Below are positions 47,966 to 59,380 of a stretch of 64,000 bases of DNA, one piece after another. This DNA is from Collybia mongolica (lineage: Eukaryota > Basidiomycota > Agaricomycetes > Agaricales > Clitocybaceae). The position numbers and the translations under genes were made by a program. Within the stretch, counting starts at the first letter, position 1. The number at the start of each line of letters is the position of its first letter. Location: NCBI GenBank assembly GCA_013420905.1, contig JAAXNY010000017.1, positions 186,001 through 250,000 of the forward strand. The letters run 5' to 3'. The notes beneath the pieces are model-generated. The model did no database searches and was not told the DNA's origin. It saw only the letters and a list, made by a program, of their open reading frames with translations.

Positions 47966-49479
47966 CTAATACGCATCTTCGGTCTCTTCCTCAGGATGCT
48001 CCCTTCCCGCGTTCCGAGCTAGCTTCTGCTCGTACCTCTTCAAGAGCAAACGCTCTACCCAGCCGCCAATAGGAAAGCCTTTCTCCCACTGGTTATGTAG
48101 GTGTACGCCAAAGATTTTCCCAAGGACTTCATCAAGTCCACCACCTTCTTCAAGTCCGAGGCCCATTGTCCACTCCCCGGCCCGGTCGTCCGGAGCAAAT
48201 GGGTCTGGAAGTCGATTATCTAGTCGACAAGACCTCCCGTCACTGAAACAGAACGGGAGGATTTTAAAAGGAGGTACTGAATGCGCTACGAGACGCCGCC
48301 AGAGTTTTAAATAGAGTAGTGACCCCCAATCCGTGGAATGTGACCGCGGAGGGGGTGATGTAACCATTATATGGAAAGCTTCACATAGGTAGGGTGAGTG
48401 TTGCCTGAATCGCATCAGGGCACCGTTTAGTGGTTGATATATTTTATCTGCAGAGAGTAATGAAATTAGGTGCTTCGAAACATGAACTCGAACAAAAATT
48501 CACCATAACAATCCCATTGAGTTACAAACTCGTGTTCCAAAAGAGGCCCCAGGTCTCTGGTTAGGAGCGAATCCATATCGACCCATACTCCCCCGTAGTT
48601 CCAAAGAAGGAGCAACCTGATGAGATCGCCGTCGATCCAAGCTTTTTCGTCCTTCATCTTCAGCAACGCACTCCCACTCAACACGGTTGATCTGGCCAAC
48701 GTGGGGACATCAACAACCCGCAACGCAAACGAATCAGGGTACAATATGAGGTATTTGCGCAAAATCTCGTTGGAACTGAGGTCGCCATTGGACCAAATTA
48801 TGAGCCGAGATGCGGGCACCTCCTGTGTCGCGAAAAAGGACTTGATCATCCACTCCTGTCGTGGCCCAAATGGCGCTAGGTCCACCCTCCAATATGTGTG
48901 AAACTGCGTGCGTGCTTCTGGTGGTATCCTCCCAGGTGGTCTCCTATCATCCCTGTGTGATTGGACTGTGCCCGCAAAGTCATAACAATCCATTCCCATC
49001 CTCATATTCATCCCTGCCTGCACTTCTGTCCGCCTCCGTCCATAAAGTGCGTCTGAAACATTATATTTCGGGCTGACACGAGATTGCTCAAAGCACCCAG
49101 AGAGGGGTGCTAAGGGCTCTATTTCCCGCTTGATCCAACCCCTAGAGTATAGTGCGATTTCTATATGTGGTTCGTAAAGATAAAATCCTATGAGAAGGAT
49201 AATTAGGGCCAACGCGACGGCAAGTTTGAGGAGATTGCGAAAAGTGGGTGGTCGAGGTGTTGGAAAATGGCTAAATGGCCAACTGCTGTCCCGAGAACGG
49301 TAAGTTGGTGATGGAGGTGGTAGATATGGGGTATAAGGAAGGTCGTGGGGGACGTCATGAGTTGCGGATGGTGGAGGAGACAGGTCGTGGCGGTGGATTG
49401 GTGCCGAGCGTAGTCGGGGTGCAGATTCAGGAAAAGCGTACATAGGTAGCTTCAGTCGTTCCGCCCCCACTCGTGCCAT
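47966..49479 (-). CDS. GT32-like glycosyltransferase, type II membrane protein
   Basis: Two exons on the minus strand, 48504-49479 and 47966-48447, separated by a 56-bp intron, give 485 residues. A long proline-rich N-terminal tail precedes one membrane anchor (NLLKLAVALALIILLIGFYL). The lumenal part has FHTYWRVDLAPFGPRQEWMI, SRLIIWSNGDLSSNEILRKY and the DXD metal/nucleotide-sugar site in WNYGGVWVDMDSLLTRDL, then NGALMRFRQHSPYLCEAF, TDWGSLLYLKL and FGVHLHNQWEKGFP. This is the layout of fungal GT32 (Och1-like) Golgi mannosyltransferases and relatives. Exact sugar and acceptor are unknown. The first ATG at 49479 is used; the exon is open far enough upstream that no further start is needed. Confidence 0.85.
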
Positions 49480-50420
49480 TGTTTCTTAGCGTTCCTCCAA
49501 GTTGTTTGGGCCTTCCGTTTTTAGGGTGTTTTTTCTGGCCAAAAAAGTTAGACAGGAGCCAGGGGCCAGGGGAGGTGGTTGAAGCCCAAAGAGTGTTCGT
49601 AGCCGCAGCTAATTAATCAGACGTGTCCACCGTCTGTATGATGACTGTAGAGTATTGACTGAGCGCGAGAACAACGCGGAGGGTAATGGTGAACGCGACC
49701 CAGCCAGGATCGTGTTGAGCAGCTTGTTCGGGCTCTTGGCGTTCGGTTAATTTTACACACAAAAACCCATTTCGGGTGGAATGAACTAGTTGTATTAATT
49801 TTCGCTCCAGCATTGCTGCGGACGTGCACGCTAACCATTAGAGGGCTTTCATAAACTCATGGCAATTGATATTGAGGACGGAGAGGTCAAGTCATTGTGA
49901 TTGAAGTGCAAGCGCTTCACGCCTGCCCGAGATAAAAATAACTGATCCTCTCTCACCAAACTCCCAACACGAAGCGACACAAACAACAGAGCACTAACTC
50001 CAGCCAACCCACTAATCGCAAAGACATCTACGCGGTGCCACAGTTAAAGAAGAGATATATGTAAGGTTGCCTTTTAAACGAAAGGTAACGTAAAGGGGAG
50101 GGGGTGAGGAATGTGTAGTGAGAAACCTCGATGACAATGATGATATATAGAATACTCGGACAGAGACCAAGAGAGGGCGCTGGGATATCTCGAGAGTGGG
50201 CAGGGACTATGAGGTACAAGACGAGGTGGCGACGACGGAAAATGAAGGCCACGAGTTGGTAATAAAAGATTATGGCGAGTGATTTAGATGTCATATGCGA
50301 AAGAGTGTACAGCTGTTATTGGTGCTTGCCGGTGTGTTGCTTCCTCCCCTCCCCCTCCTCCTATCATCTCCACCTCCCCACCTTCACATACCCTCCCATA
50401 ACAACTATTAATCCGTTACT
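49480..50420. other. Intergenic, no gene seen
   Basis: Between the 5' end of the glycosyltransferase gene and the 3' end of DHH1, both on the minus strand. A pyrimidine-rich tract (about 50340-50400) is followed at once by the DHH1 stop. No gene recognised. Confidence 0.4.
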
Positions 50421-52099
50421 TTATCGACCAACGGGGACTCCGCCGCGATAAGCGCCTTGCTGGCCGCGAAGTGGAGCTGCATTTCCGTTCTGACGAGGAT
50501 GTTGCTGTTGTCCGTTACTTTGGTATACCACTTGGCCTTGAGTTTGTTGGTGTTGAGCCCCCCTGTTCGGTTGAGGTGTACCAGTTCCTTGCTGCCTTTG
50601 CTGCAATTGTTCCCGTTGTTGCTGCTGAGTGGCTTGGCTTGGCTTCTGCCCCGCAGGCTCCTCCGCCGCGCCTGGGGAGACATATAACCCCTTGTCAATC
50701 GTCGCGGGAATGGGTTGGATTTCCGTGCCCAACTCTTGCTCAATCTTGTAGAGGTTAAAACGGTCCTCGTAGGTTACAAGGTTGATAGCCAATCCCAGAT
50801 GTCCAAATCGACCGGACCGACCGATACGATGGAGATATGTTTCGCTGTTCTTCGGAAAATCAAAGTTGATGACGACGTTAACGGCTTGGATATCAATTCC
50901 ACGCGTGAGGAGGTCAGAACAGACGAGGTTACGGCAAACACCGTTGCGGAAATCATGGAAAACGCGGTTACGATGAGACTGAAGCATTTTCGCGTGCGAG
51001 TAGAAACACGAGTAACCGAGCTCTGTCACTTTTTTGGCGAGGAGCTCGACACGATTGGTTGAATTACAGAAAATAATTGACTGGTTGATTTGAAGCTGTG
51101 AACGACCTGATAAGTTACATTGAACCACTCAATGGGGTTGTGATTACGTACCTTCGAGAAGAGTGTGTTAAGACAGTGGACCTTTTGTCGCTCCTCAACA
51201 TAAGCATAATACTGGGTCACACCACGGAGAGTTAGTTCATCCATGAGATTAATCTCATAGGGCGATCGCATGTGTTTGTCCTAGTTAAACGTAAGTCATC
51301 CATGCTCGAACGACAAATCGTAGATAGACTCACTTTGAAATCCTTCACAATCATAGGGAAGGTAGCGCTGAAAAGCATAACTTGGCGCTCGGTAGGGAGA
51401 TAAGTGAGTAGTTGCTCCATAACAGGAGCGAACTCGGGGGAAAGCAGCTTATCAGCTTCGTCCATGACGAAAACCGGACAATCGCTGAGGTCGGCAACAT
51501 TTTTGCCAGCCAAGTCTAGTATACGGCCGGGTGTCCCGACCAGGACATGCACGGTCTCAGAGAGCCGCAGGATATCGTCTTTGAGGGTGGTGCCGCCTGT
51601 GGTCACCATGACCTGCACCCCCATGTGTTTTCCGAGGATTTTGCACACCTGTGATGTTTGCAATGCAAGCTCGCGCGTGGGCACGAGAAGGAGAGCCTGA
51701 ATCTTGTTCTTTGTTGGATCTACTTGTTGGAGAGAGGGGATAACGAATGCGGCAGTTTTGCCGGTTCCGTTCTTTGCACGGGCGAGAATGTCGCGTTTAC
51801 TGAGAGCGATTGGAATGGCTTCTTCTTGAATTGGGGAAGGTTTCTCGAAACCGGCTTCAAAGATGCCCATCAGAAGCTCCCGACGGAGGAACATATCCTC
51901 GAACTCGAGCCCTTTGGTGGCGGTCACATCTTCGGTCTGTGGGCGTACGTCTTTTGGTGGTGGCCGAAGACCGGTTTTCCAGGAATCAATGTTGGATGGC
52001 CTGAAATTCAATGATCAACCGGCGCCTCATTGTAGCAACGCCACATCAAGGCGAAAAAAGGACATACGTTGTGGATGTTGAGGGGGCGGCTTGCGACAT
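50421..52099 (-). CDS. DHH1: DEAD-box helicase DHH1 (DDX6), mRNA decapping and repression
   Basis: Four exons on the minus strand: 52068-52099, 51334-52000, 51152-51280 and 50421-51095. Introns are 67, 53 and 56 bp, giving 500 residues. The N-terminus has [20 protein letters not shown] and [20 protein letters not shown]. Motifs are complete: [101 protein letters not shown] and [15 protein letters not shown]. The C-terminal 75 residues are Gln-rich ([19 protein letters not shown]) and likely disordered, as in yeast Dhh1, where the tail promotes P-body condensation. The protein represses translation and activates decapping with Dcp2/Pat1/Lsm1-7 in the cytosol. Confidence 0.97.
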
Positions 52100-55000
52100 G
52101 GTTACAGTAGGTGATTCAGGTGTCGAATATTGAGTGGTGAAGGTGGCTAGTGGCGAGAAAACTCTGTTATGATATGGCGGTTGAAATCGGGCGTCTTTCT
52201 AGGCTGTAGCGTTCGGCTCGATCGACAAAAAGTAAGAATATGAGCTCAGGCGGATGGCTATGAGTATATGAAATGAGTTGGAGGGCAGTTAAGGCGACAG
52301 TGGGTTGTTTTGGGGCAGGTGGATGTTGGTAGCAAGGCAGGAGGTTGTGTTGTATGGAGAAAAAGGTCGTGCAAGGAATGGTTCACACGCTCATTTCAGC
52401 CCAATATTCTTTTTTGTTGCAAATCGACAAAGGATGTTCATATTTCTTTTTTCTGGAACAAGGGTCCTTTGTATTGCCTTTATAAATGCCCTCACAGCGC
52501 GCATAGTGAATGGAGAATTGTTGTCCAACCTGCGAGGACGAGCCCTACGCTCTCAGACGTGCCTGAAACTGGGTTGAAATCGCCGCATCTCCGCCTTCAA
52601 AGCTTCACCTCTGAATCACACCTTGGCACGAATCCAAACACAACCTAGACTCGAAATCATCAGACGGTCTGCGCACACCACTAATTTATTCCACACCTTT
52701 AGACATCTGTCGATGTGAGAGGTAGGAACATTCACTGGATTTTAGTGAGTTAGCCGCATTTTATAAACACTCCCGATTCTGATTAACCAAGTTTAGATTT
52801 GTCTTGTTATCTTGACCCTACCGCTCTTAGTTGACGGTGACAGTATGTCGGTATTCTCAAAACCCGGGTAAACCCGACAATGGATATCGTTATCTTCAAT
52901 TTTACAACTGTCTATTTGAAGGCGTATTTCGTATATCACGCCCGAATGTCTGACCATTGAAGTGGGGCGCCATGTCTTGACCGCCAGTCATATCCGCCAC
53001 CCTCAGACTTGAACACGACATTCTCCTCGATTGACTTTGTCAGGAAGAAACAACGCTGACAACGCCCATCATCAGGTTACGCCATTTGGCCCTCACTAAG
53101 CATTAGCGCACCGAGTGCTTTGCGCATTGGTGCTGGAAAGAGTCGTCCTAATGGGCCCGAAAGCAGCCCCTTTCATTGTCATACCTTTGGACAAATGAGG
53201 CCTTACTTACAGATAATCAGTCAAAATGTCAGTCAGACTAACTTTCTAACATCGTCGTTTACAGGTCACCAGTGAGATCCAATCTGGTCGGTAATTACCC
53301 CAAGGATGGAAATGCTCGAATTATAGTTGGGTGGCAATATTACCAAATACCGCGGATGCTCAAAACAACACCTCCTACGTCATTAGAAAGGCACCTTCAG
53401 GTTGCAGGCGCGGATACGTCGTCTCTAAATATAAGACGGCAGAGTTGGTTGAGGGTCCTAGATGCTTATCACGTCTCTCTAAATTTGGCTGTCAGCTTTT
53501 GCGCGCAGAAAATACCCGTCACCGGAGCCGTTGCACCGACGGTAACGCACTCTCTGCGAGCCGGTTTCAACCATAGCCCAAAGAACACCCTAGCTCTTAC
53601 CATGAAGCCGCCTTATTCCTGCCCTCGAGTCCCCCCACATCATCACCGAAATCAGCCCATATGATGCAATTTTTTCTGCTCGACAAGATCTTTCATGTTC
53701 CATGATAGTTTAAACATATTCATCAATGGCGCGAAACTTTGACCCCATATGCACGCCGTATGATCCAATCTGCATCATCCCGCCCACATGATTGATGATA
53801 GATTCATGATCTGTGATCTTAATTGTGTGTTTAGCGATTGCGAAAGGCTTGCCACTGGTGTAGTGGCTGGGCTGCTGCGGGAACCGCGGAGGGGCTTACA
53901 CCCGCATTCTAGAAAATGCCGATCTTTGATACCCGGAAGAGTTTCTTGTCTCAGGGCCTGTATAGTGCGCGCCCAAGACTCCTTGAAACGCAGCGACCCT
54001 CACCAAGTCAAACATCACTTGGATGAACAACCCCCCCCCCCCCCCCCCCAAATTCTGATTCTAGTCCTTATGAAGTTCTTGTGTTGTTGGTGTGTTCATT
54101 TTGTTCATCATCTATTTGTAGTGTCTGTAATAGCATCCGTCATGACTTCGAAAGATTCTTCCTGGAAAAGCCATGATAGTAATTCATGTTTGGTCCCCAC
54201 TTGCAACGCACCCTTGATGATCTGGGTGTTATGATATTCCCTCCCCCCAGCCGTTGAATTGCGGTGGAAGATGCAGCGTTTCATGACTGTGCTCTGTATA
54301 TGTTTCGTCGTATTGACTACGTACCTTTCTATTTTTTTGTTACGCTTCGCAGATCTCGACCATAGTGCGCCACAACTCGGAGAGAAAGACTAGTGCATGT
54401 ATACTTAGGCGAATTGACAAGATGTCAAACTTATATGAAAGCCAGCGTTCCGCTCACCAATACAACGCACCCCGCTGTCCAACGTATGTAATTATTTATT
54501 TTTATATCACCCTTGCTGAAAACTCGGAGACATCATGTCAAAGTCTGATCTTCCACTGGCAGCTCATCATGATGTCTGGGTTTGCTGTGTCGTCGGGTTT
54601 ACATGGTGAAAGGCGGTAAGCTCGGGACTGAGGTCGTTGCATATCATGTTCTTGGGACTGGTGTTATGAAGAAGTGGTCCGGTCTATGTATGTCGTAAAA
54701 ATCCTACCTTGTTCTAAGGGTGGCAGAGGCGCGTTCCTGGAAGAAGGCCATGTGAGAATAGAGATTGATCGATTAGAAACTAGGATGGGAAATTAACGCC
54801 AAGTGGCAAATTGTGGGACAGGCTTGAGTTTTCGACATTTGACTGGCAGTGCTGTCCTCTAGTGGCCGCTTACTCTCAAGCCCTGACCGCATTTCTAAAC
54901 TCTCAGCGCTACACCGAGCCTGTCTGTTTCGACATTTCGTTTTAGGGTCTCGCGTGATTGTTCAATCGTGTATCTGTGCCCTCATCTCCCCATCAGAGAT

Positions 55001-55130
55001 ATCTACAGCACAGTCAAGAAGTGCCCCTTGATTCTCTTTACCCACACTCTTTATCCTTTTACGCTCTTTTTTTTTTTTCCTTTCTCCTTCAAAGACCCAT
55101 CTTTTTGGGAGTAGTTCATCAATAATCCTC
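52100..55130. other. About 3 kb without a recognised gene
   Basis: The DHH1 promoter is at the left end and the promoter of the next plus-strand gene at the right, which includes a run of T at about 55070-55078. The longest frame (53272-53664, plus) has no family resemblance. A run of 19 C lies at 54031-54049. Pyrimidine-rich and low-complexity patches are common; no transposon ends were seen. Confidence 0.4.
54031..54049 (+). repeat. Homopolymer run of 19 C
   Basis: An uninterrupted (C)19 tract in non-coding sequence. Runs of G/C of this length are rare, slip easily and can form i-motif/G-quadruplex structures; it may also be a length artefact of sequencing. Confidence 0.85.
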
Positions 55131-56386
55131 ATGTTCACTCCACCCCCATCACCTTTGCCGTTCAAAACCCAGATTATCGAGAAACAGGTCATAGTGGTGA
55201 ACACGGAACTACTTGCTGGTTCCTCCAGGCCATCGCCCGCGCTCGCCTCTCGCCATGAGAAGAAGCACATTATTGGACGACGGATGAGATGGGCAGTCCT
55301 AGTGGTACCATTGGTGATTATTCTCGTCACCGCTTCGACGAGGTACCTTACCCATCCGGCCGCTTTCGACATCTTCTCACAAGATCCTGCATGGCATTCC
55401 CTGGTGACGACGGCTGGGACATGGACACCCCATAAAAGACACCCTTCACCCGAACCGCAGAATAGTGGAAGCCCGTCACCCACAGCTCCCGCCAATCTCC
55501 CCCTCCCGACTATCCCGACCAACCCCGTACTCCCAACGCCGTTCCCCCAGCCGTTCGATTCGGACTTAACGCAGAACTTCTCAAGTATTTCATGTTTCAA
55601 TTTCTTCTCAAACATGACCAACACACCTGCGTTCCGCTCTTGTCGCCCGTTTTCGATGCTCCAACAGAGCTCAGACGATTTCATTGACGTACGAAACAGC
55701 GACATATAAGCCAATGTAACGCGTATGCTGACCTTTTATTTAGGCACAGACAAACGCCACCCTTTTGAATGCTATGCTGTGGGGGACGTGCAATACGAAT
55801 ACAGGCGATGACCAATGCAAAGAGAATATGGAGTGGTTTGCTTCGACTTTGAAGACTGCATGTGCGAAGGACTTGGAGGATAACAATGCGAAATCGGTCG
55901 ACACGCTCAGATGTACGTGACGGTTCATAATACCTCTCAGCCTCTCGTTTAACACTTCCCGTTAAAATTCCAGCTCTGCAAGCTTACTCCATGATGCGTG
56001 ATGCCGGCTGCTTGGCAGATCCCACCACGAACACGTACTGCTACCTGAGCGCTGCCACCAACCCCGACCCATCTGATGTCTACTTCTATCAGCTACCTCT
56101 TGGGCACAAGATTCCTCCTTCCGCGACTGCATCCTGTTCCGCTTGTACCAAAAGTTTGATGAACATCTATGCCGATGCCCTGGACGATCCGGAGGATTCT
56201 GACAAATTCGATGGACTGAAGAAGACCTACCCCTCCGCTGCCCTCGCAGCGGTGAATCAGTGCGGACCTGGTTATGCACAACTCATTGATACCAGTGGAG
56301 CCCTGTCGTCGCTCAAGCAGGGTAGTATGGGATGGCTCAGCCTTACAGTGGTCCTTCTTACCTGGCTATTGTCGGACCTTCCCTGA
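55131..56386 (+). CDS. Cysteine-patterned surface protein (DUF7729-like), N-terminal anchor and hydrophobic tail
   Basis: Three exons, 55131-55688, 55744-55912 and 55974-56386, introns 55 and 61 bp, give 379 residues. After a 50-residue cytosolic start comes a membrane segment (MRWAVLVVPLVIILVTAST), a Pro/Ser-rich stalk (PEPQNSGSPSPTAPANLPLP), then the Cys-patterned domain: ISCFNFFSNMTNTPAFRSCR, LLNAMLWGTCNTNTGDDQCK, DAGCLADPTTNTYCYLSAAT and ASCSACTKSLMNIYADAL. It ends in a hydrophobic tail (GWLSLTVVLLTWLLSDLP) like a GPI-attachment signal. Fungal proteins with this domain are catalogued, I believe, as DUF7729 and are thought to be cell-wall or plasma-membrane proteins; function unknown. A long minus-strand frame at 54962-55714 is antisense to exon 1 and was ignored. 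Confidence 0.83.
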
Positions 56387-57890
56387 AGCGTTATCGTGCT
56401 TTCTTTCCTCTTTTCAAAATCCATCGCTTTGTTGCACCTCGTTATGGGGCGCTCATGTATCTTTATTTTTATCCACCCCGATCCACCTTCCTCCGGCTTT
56501 TTTTCTCTTCTTGCTTTTCTTCTTGGCTTTTATTAGGGTTCTTCGGACGTCTTTTATTCGGGTCAACACGACAACAAATATCACTAGCTACTAACACAAT
56601 ATCACCTCGGCCTCACTGACTGGGACCATGACTGTACGTTACACCCGACACACTACTACCTCCCCTTCCATTTTATTAAACTTATTTATGATCGCGCATC
56701 TACCAAGGAACCCTCTCCTTTGACCCACGTAAATTGTCCGCCCTTGTTGATAGCCCTAGACATTCGGACACTTTTCCCCCATTCGTCCACTCGTGGTCTC
56801 ATCACACTCTATCGCCTCGATCATTATTCATGCATTGTGGATAGTCCATCCATCCATCCCCTCCCCTTCCCATACTCTATTTACTTACTACTTAACAGCT
56901 TGTGGGTACCTTCTAAAGAGGGAAACCACATGTGCATGCCACGCAGATGCCGTGATGAATTAATCATGACCAATGTTGCAATCGTTGAGCGAAGACTATA
57001 AGATGGCCATCAGCTGTGTCTATACGTCTATCTATGGGCACCGTCCGACAGTATGTAGAAAAAAATAGATGTCACGAAGTCTTCCTGCCACTGCTCCACA
57101 TGCGCCCATCAACATGCGGTGATGCTAACCCCCAATTATCTCTGAAAAGCTCTCGGCGACTATATAACCGGTACAGGCGTGGACGTCGGAATTGACAGGT
57201 GGGTGTCCTGGATTCTAGCAACCAGGTTGAACCGATGAGCCCGCTGCGTGAGTCATATAGAGCCAGATCCCCTCCTTGGTAAGCCGTAGACGAACGAAAT
57301 CGAGATATCTGGCGGATAAACCCACTCTTTAAAGACGTGCGTACTTCTTCAGCCTGGATTCGAAGGCACAGATACACGGGACACCTCACGCGATAAGCAT
57401 GTCTCTTGACTCTGCCTGTGAGGTATTCTTAGGCCTGACTTAGGCACAAGGATACTGGTTGGGAGAGCGCCATTATACTTGTAAACGTTGCGACCCCAAT
57501 GGAAGCCAGCAGAAGCCACCCCATATTTAAGCGGTGTAAGGCCTGTTGAAACGTTGGACCTCGATGGACATCAGATCCAAAGTCCACCAGAAGACGAATC
57601 TGGTTACGAGGTCTGACCAATGGGCGTCACTTGGGCGTCATAATGATATGGCTCATCAAGGCCATCCGACGACAACTCTCCTGCTAGTCATGATGCGACC
57701 CCAACGAGGTACAGTACAGTCGGCCTGTTGACTGAGGTGTACGCTTTGGGATATTTGTTGTCCCTGTTGTGTGTTATCTGGACCGGACGTCGCATGTCAC
57801 AATCGCGCAAAGGTTGGCGGTTGGCGTGAAGTGTACGATTGTCGAGCTGATTATTGTGTCGTTTGTTAGAGCCGAACTTGCAGCTGGCAG
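56387..57890. other. Intergenic; possible short membrane-protein fragment
   Basis: Left part is pyrimidine-rich 3' flank with a small (ccat)n repeat near 56845. On the minus strand 57429-57620 reads a hydrophobic tract (LNMGWLLLASIGVATFTSIM) and 57072-57389 an Arg-rich tract. They are not joinable and no family is recognised, so no gene is called. Confidence 0.3.
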
Positions 57891-59380
57891 TCATGGATAA
57901 TACTCGTAAGCATATTCCTCGACCACCTCCCCGACCCTCTTGTTCAAGGACCGCAACATAGCAGCCCCGAGGTCTGGGCGACCTGGCGGAAGGCACCAGT
58001 CATCCCGCGCCTTCCCAGATGTTTGAGAAATATTCCACTTGCGAGATCTGCACTTTTTTATGTAGCAGTGGCAAGCCCAGCACATCGGCGCGCTCGTCCC
58101 AATGGCGTTCCCCTTAACGTCGATGAACCTCTCCTCGAGGTATGATATCATCTGCAGCTCGCAGTGAACGTTGGGAGTGACTGCTTCACCCTGCGTCCAT
58201 GCCCCTATTACATCTTCTGTTTGGCATATGTGTTCCCGCATTTCGAGGTCTAAATGGTCGAGGTCCAAAGTCTCGACGGAAAGGACTTGACGAATCTTGT
58301 CGCTTGGACTGATAGGCCAATAACGCGTCTTTACATTTGGTGGAACGTGGGTGTTGATCCAATTGACGACGATGCCGCCGGTTCCCTGTATGAAACGTGC
58401 CATCCCATCGCGACCAAGGACGTTCTTAAGATAAGGAATACCCCTATCAATGAATTGCTCCAGTCCGCTTTTGTAGCATGATATTTGTGATAGGCGTCCG
58501 AGCACTTCGTGAAGGAAAAGAGCTAGATACATGCATAGTAGCGTCAGTACGATTCCGTTGAGTCTGTCACGAAGGAATACTTACAGTCTGATATCTCCAA
58601 GGATTGAAATTGGTCGTGAATGATGAGGTCCTTAAAAAAAGTTGACCTGACTAGTAGATCGCACGAAGTCATTACGGAGGTCGTATATTGATATTTTTCT
58701 TGGATGGTCATTCTCTGGGTGCTTTCGATGTCATAGGACAGCAAGTTAAGGAAAGACTGTACCATCACGTTATTTGCCTGATCCTGCCTTCCCGTCAACT
58801 CAGCCGCTAGGTCCACGAACCCCTTTGATATTTCGCCTTCACGCCGATGGCGAAGCCAGGCGAACACCAAGGAGAGGAAACGTTCGCGAGTATGATCAGG
58901 ACCGCCACTCTCGACCTTCTGTATTGCTGCTAGTCTTTGAACAATCCGGGGGAATGCCCGATGAGCAAGCATGCCAAGGAAGCCTTGAACGATCGGGGAA
59001 GGGCCAAGGTTTTTGAGAAACGCGTGTCGCAAGGTACTCATGAAGAGAGTTAAATTCTCATGTTCATGTTGGCTTGGGGAGTCGCCAGCGCTGGAAATAT
59101 GGATCGTGACATTTCCCGATTGTGCGGAAAATGCAACCGCGACGTCGCAATACGAGCTAGGGGAGTCAGAAGTGATGCAAAGTGAAATCCAGTTGAGTAT
59201 CTGGACTATCTCATCTTCTCGTGGGTGGTGGGTAGAAAATTCGGTTGGTTGATCCCGCCCCAGATGCTCTATTATGCGTAGACCAATGAGGATGTCAACT
59301 TCCATTTTGATGGTCACTATTTGTCTGGTCAATGCGAAAACGTCAACCTTGGGCTTGACGAAATTATGTCGACGTGTCAT
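57891..59380 (-). CDS. OTT_1508-like deaminase-superfamily protein
   Basis: Two exons on the minus strand, 58585-59380 and 57891-58522, joined over a 62-bp intron (donor GTAAGT), give 475 residues. The N-terminal 270 residues are helical with no known motif (FLGMLAHRAFPRIVQRLAAI, RFLSLVFAWLRHRREGEISK). The C-terminal part has the zinc site of the cytidine-deaminase superfamily: TPNVHCELQMISYL (His and Glu in HxE, 58159-58167) and, after a short spacer, APMCWACHCYIKKC (CxxC, 58071-58082). This spacing and the long N-terminal helical region match the OTT_1508-like deaminases that are multiplied in mushroom fungi and are distantly related to bacterial polymorphic-toxin deaminases. Substrate (nucleic acid or nucleotide) and role are unknown. 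No signal peptide is seen, so it is probably cytosolic or nuclear. Confidence 0.78.

Noticed and set aside
53272..53664. 130-codon plus-strand frame
   Set aside because: No family resemblance, no introns or neighbours that would support a gene.
54962..55714. 250-codon open frame on the minus strand
   Set aside because: Antisense to exon 1 of the DUF7729-like gene, which has good splice sites and family cysteines.
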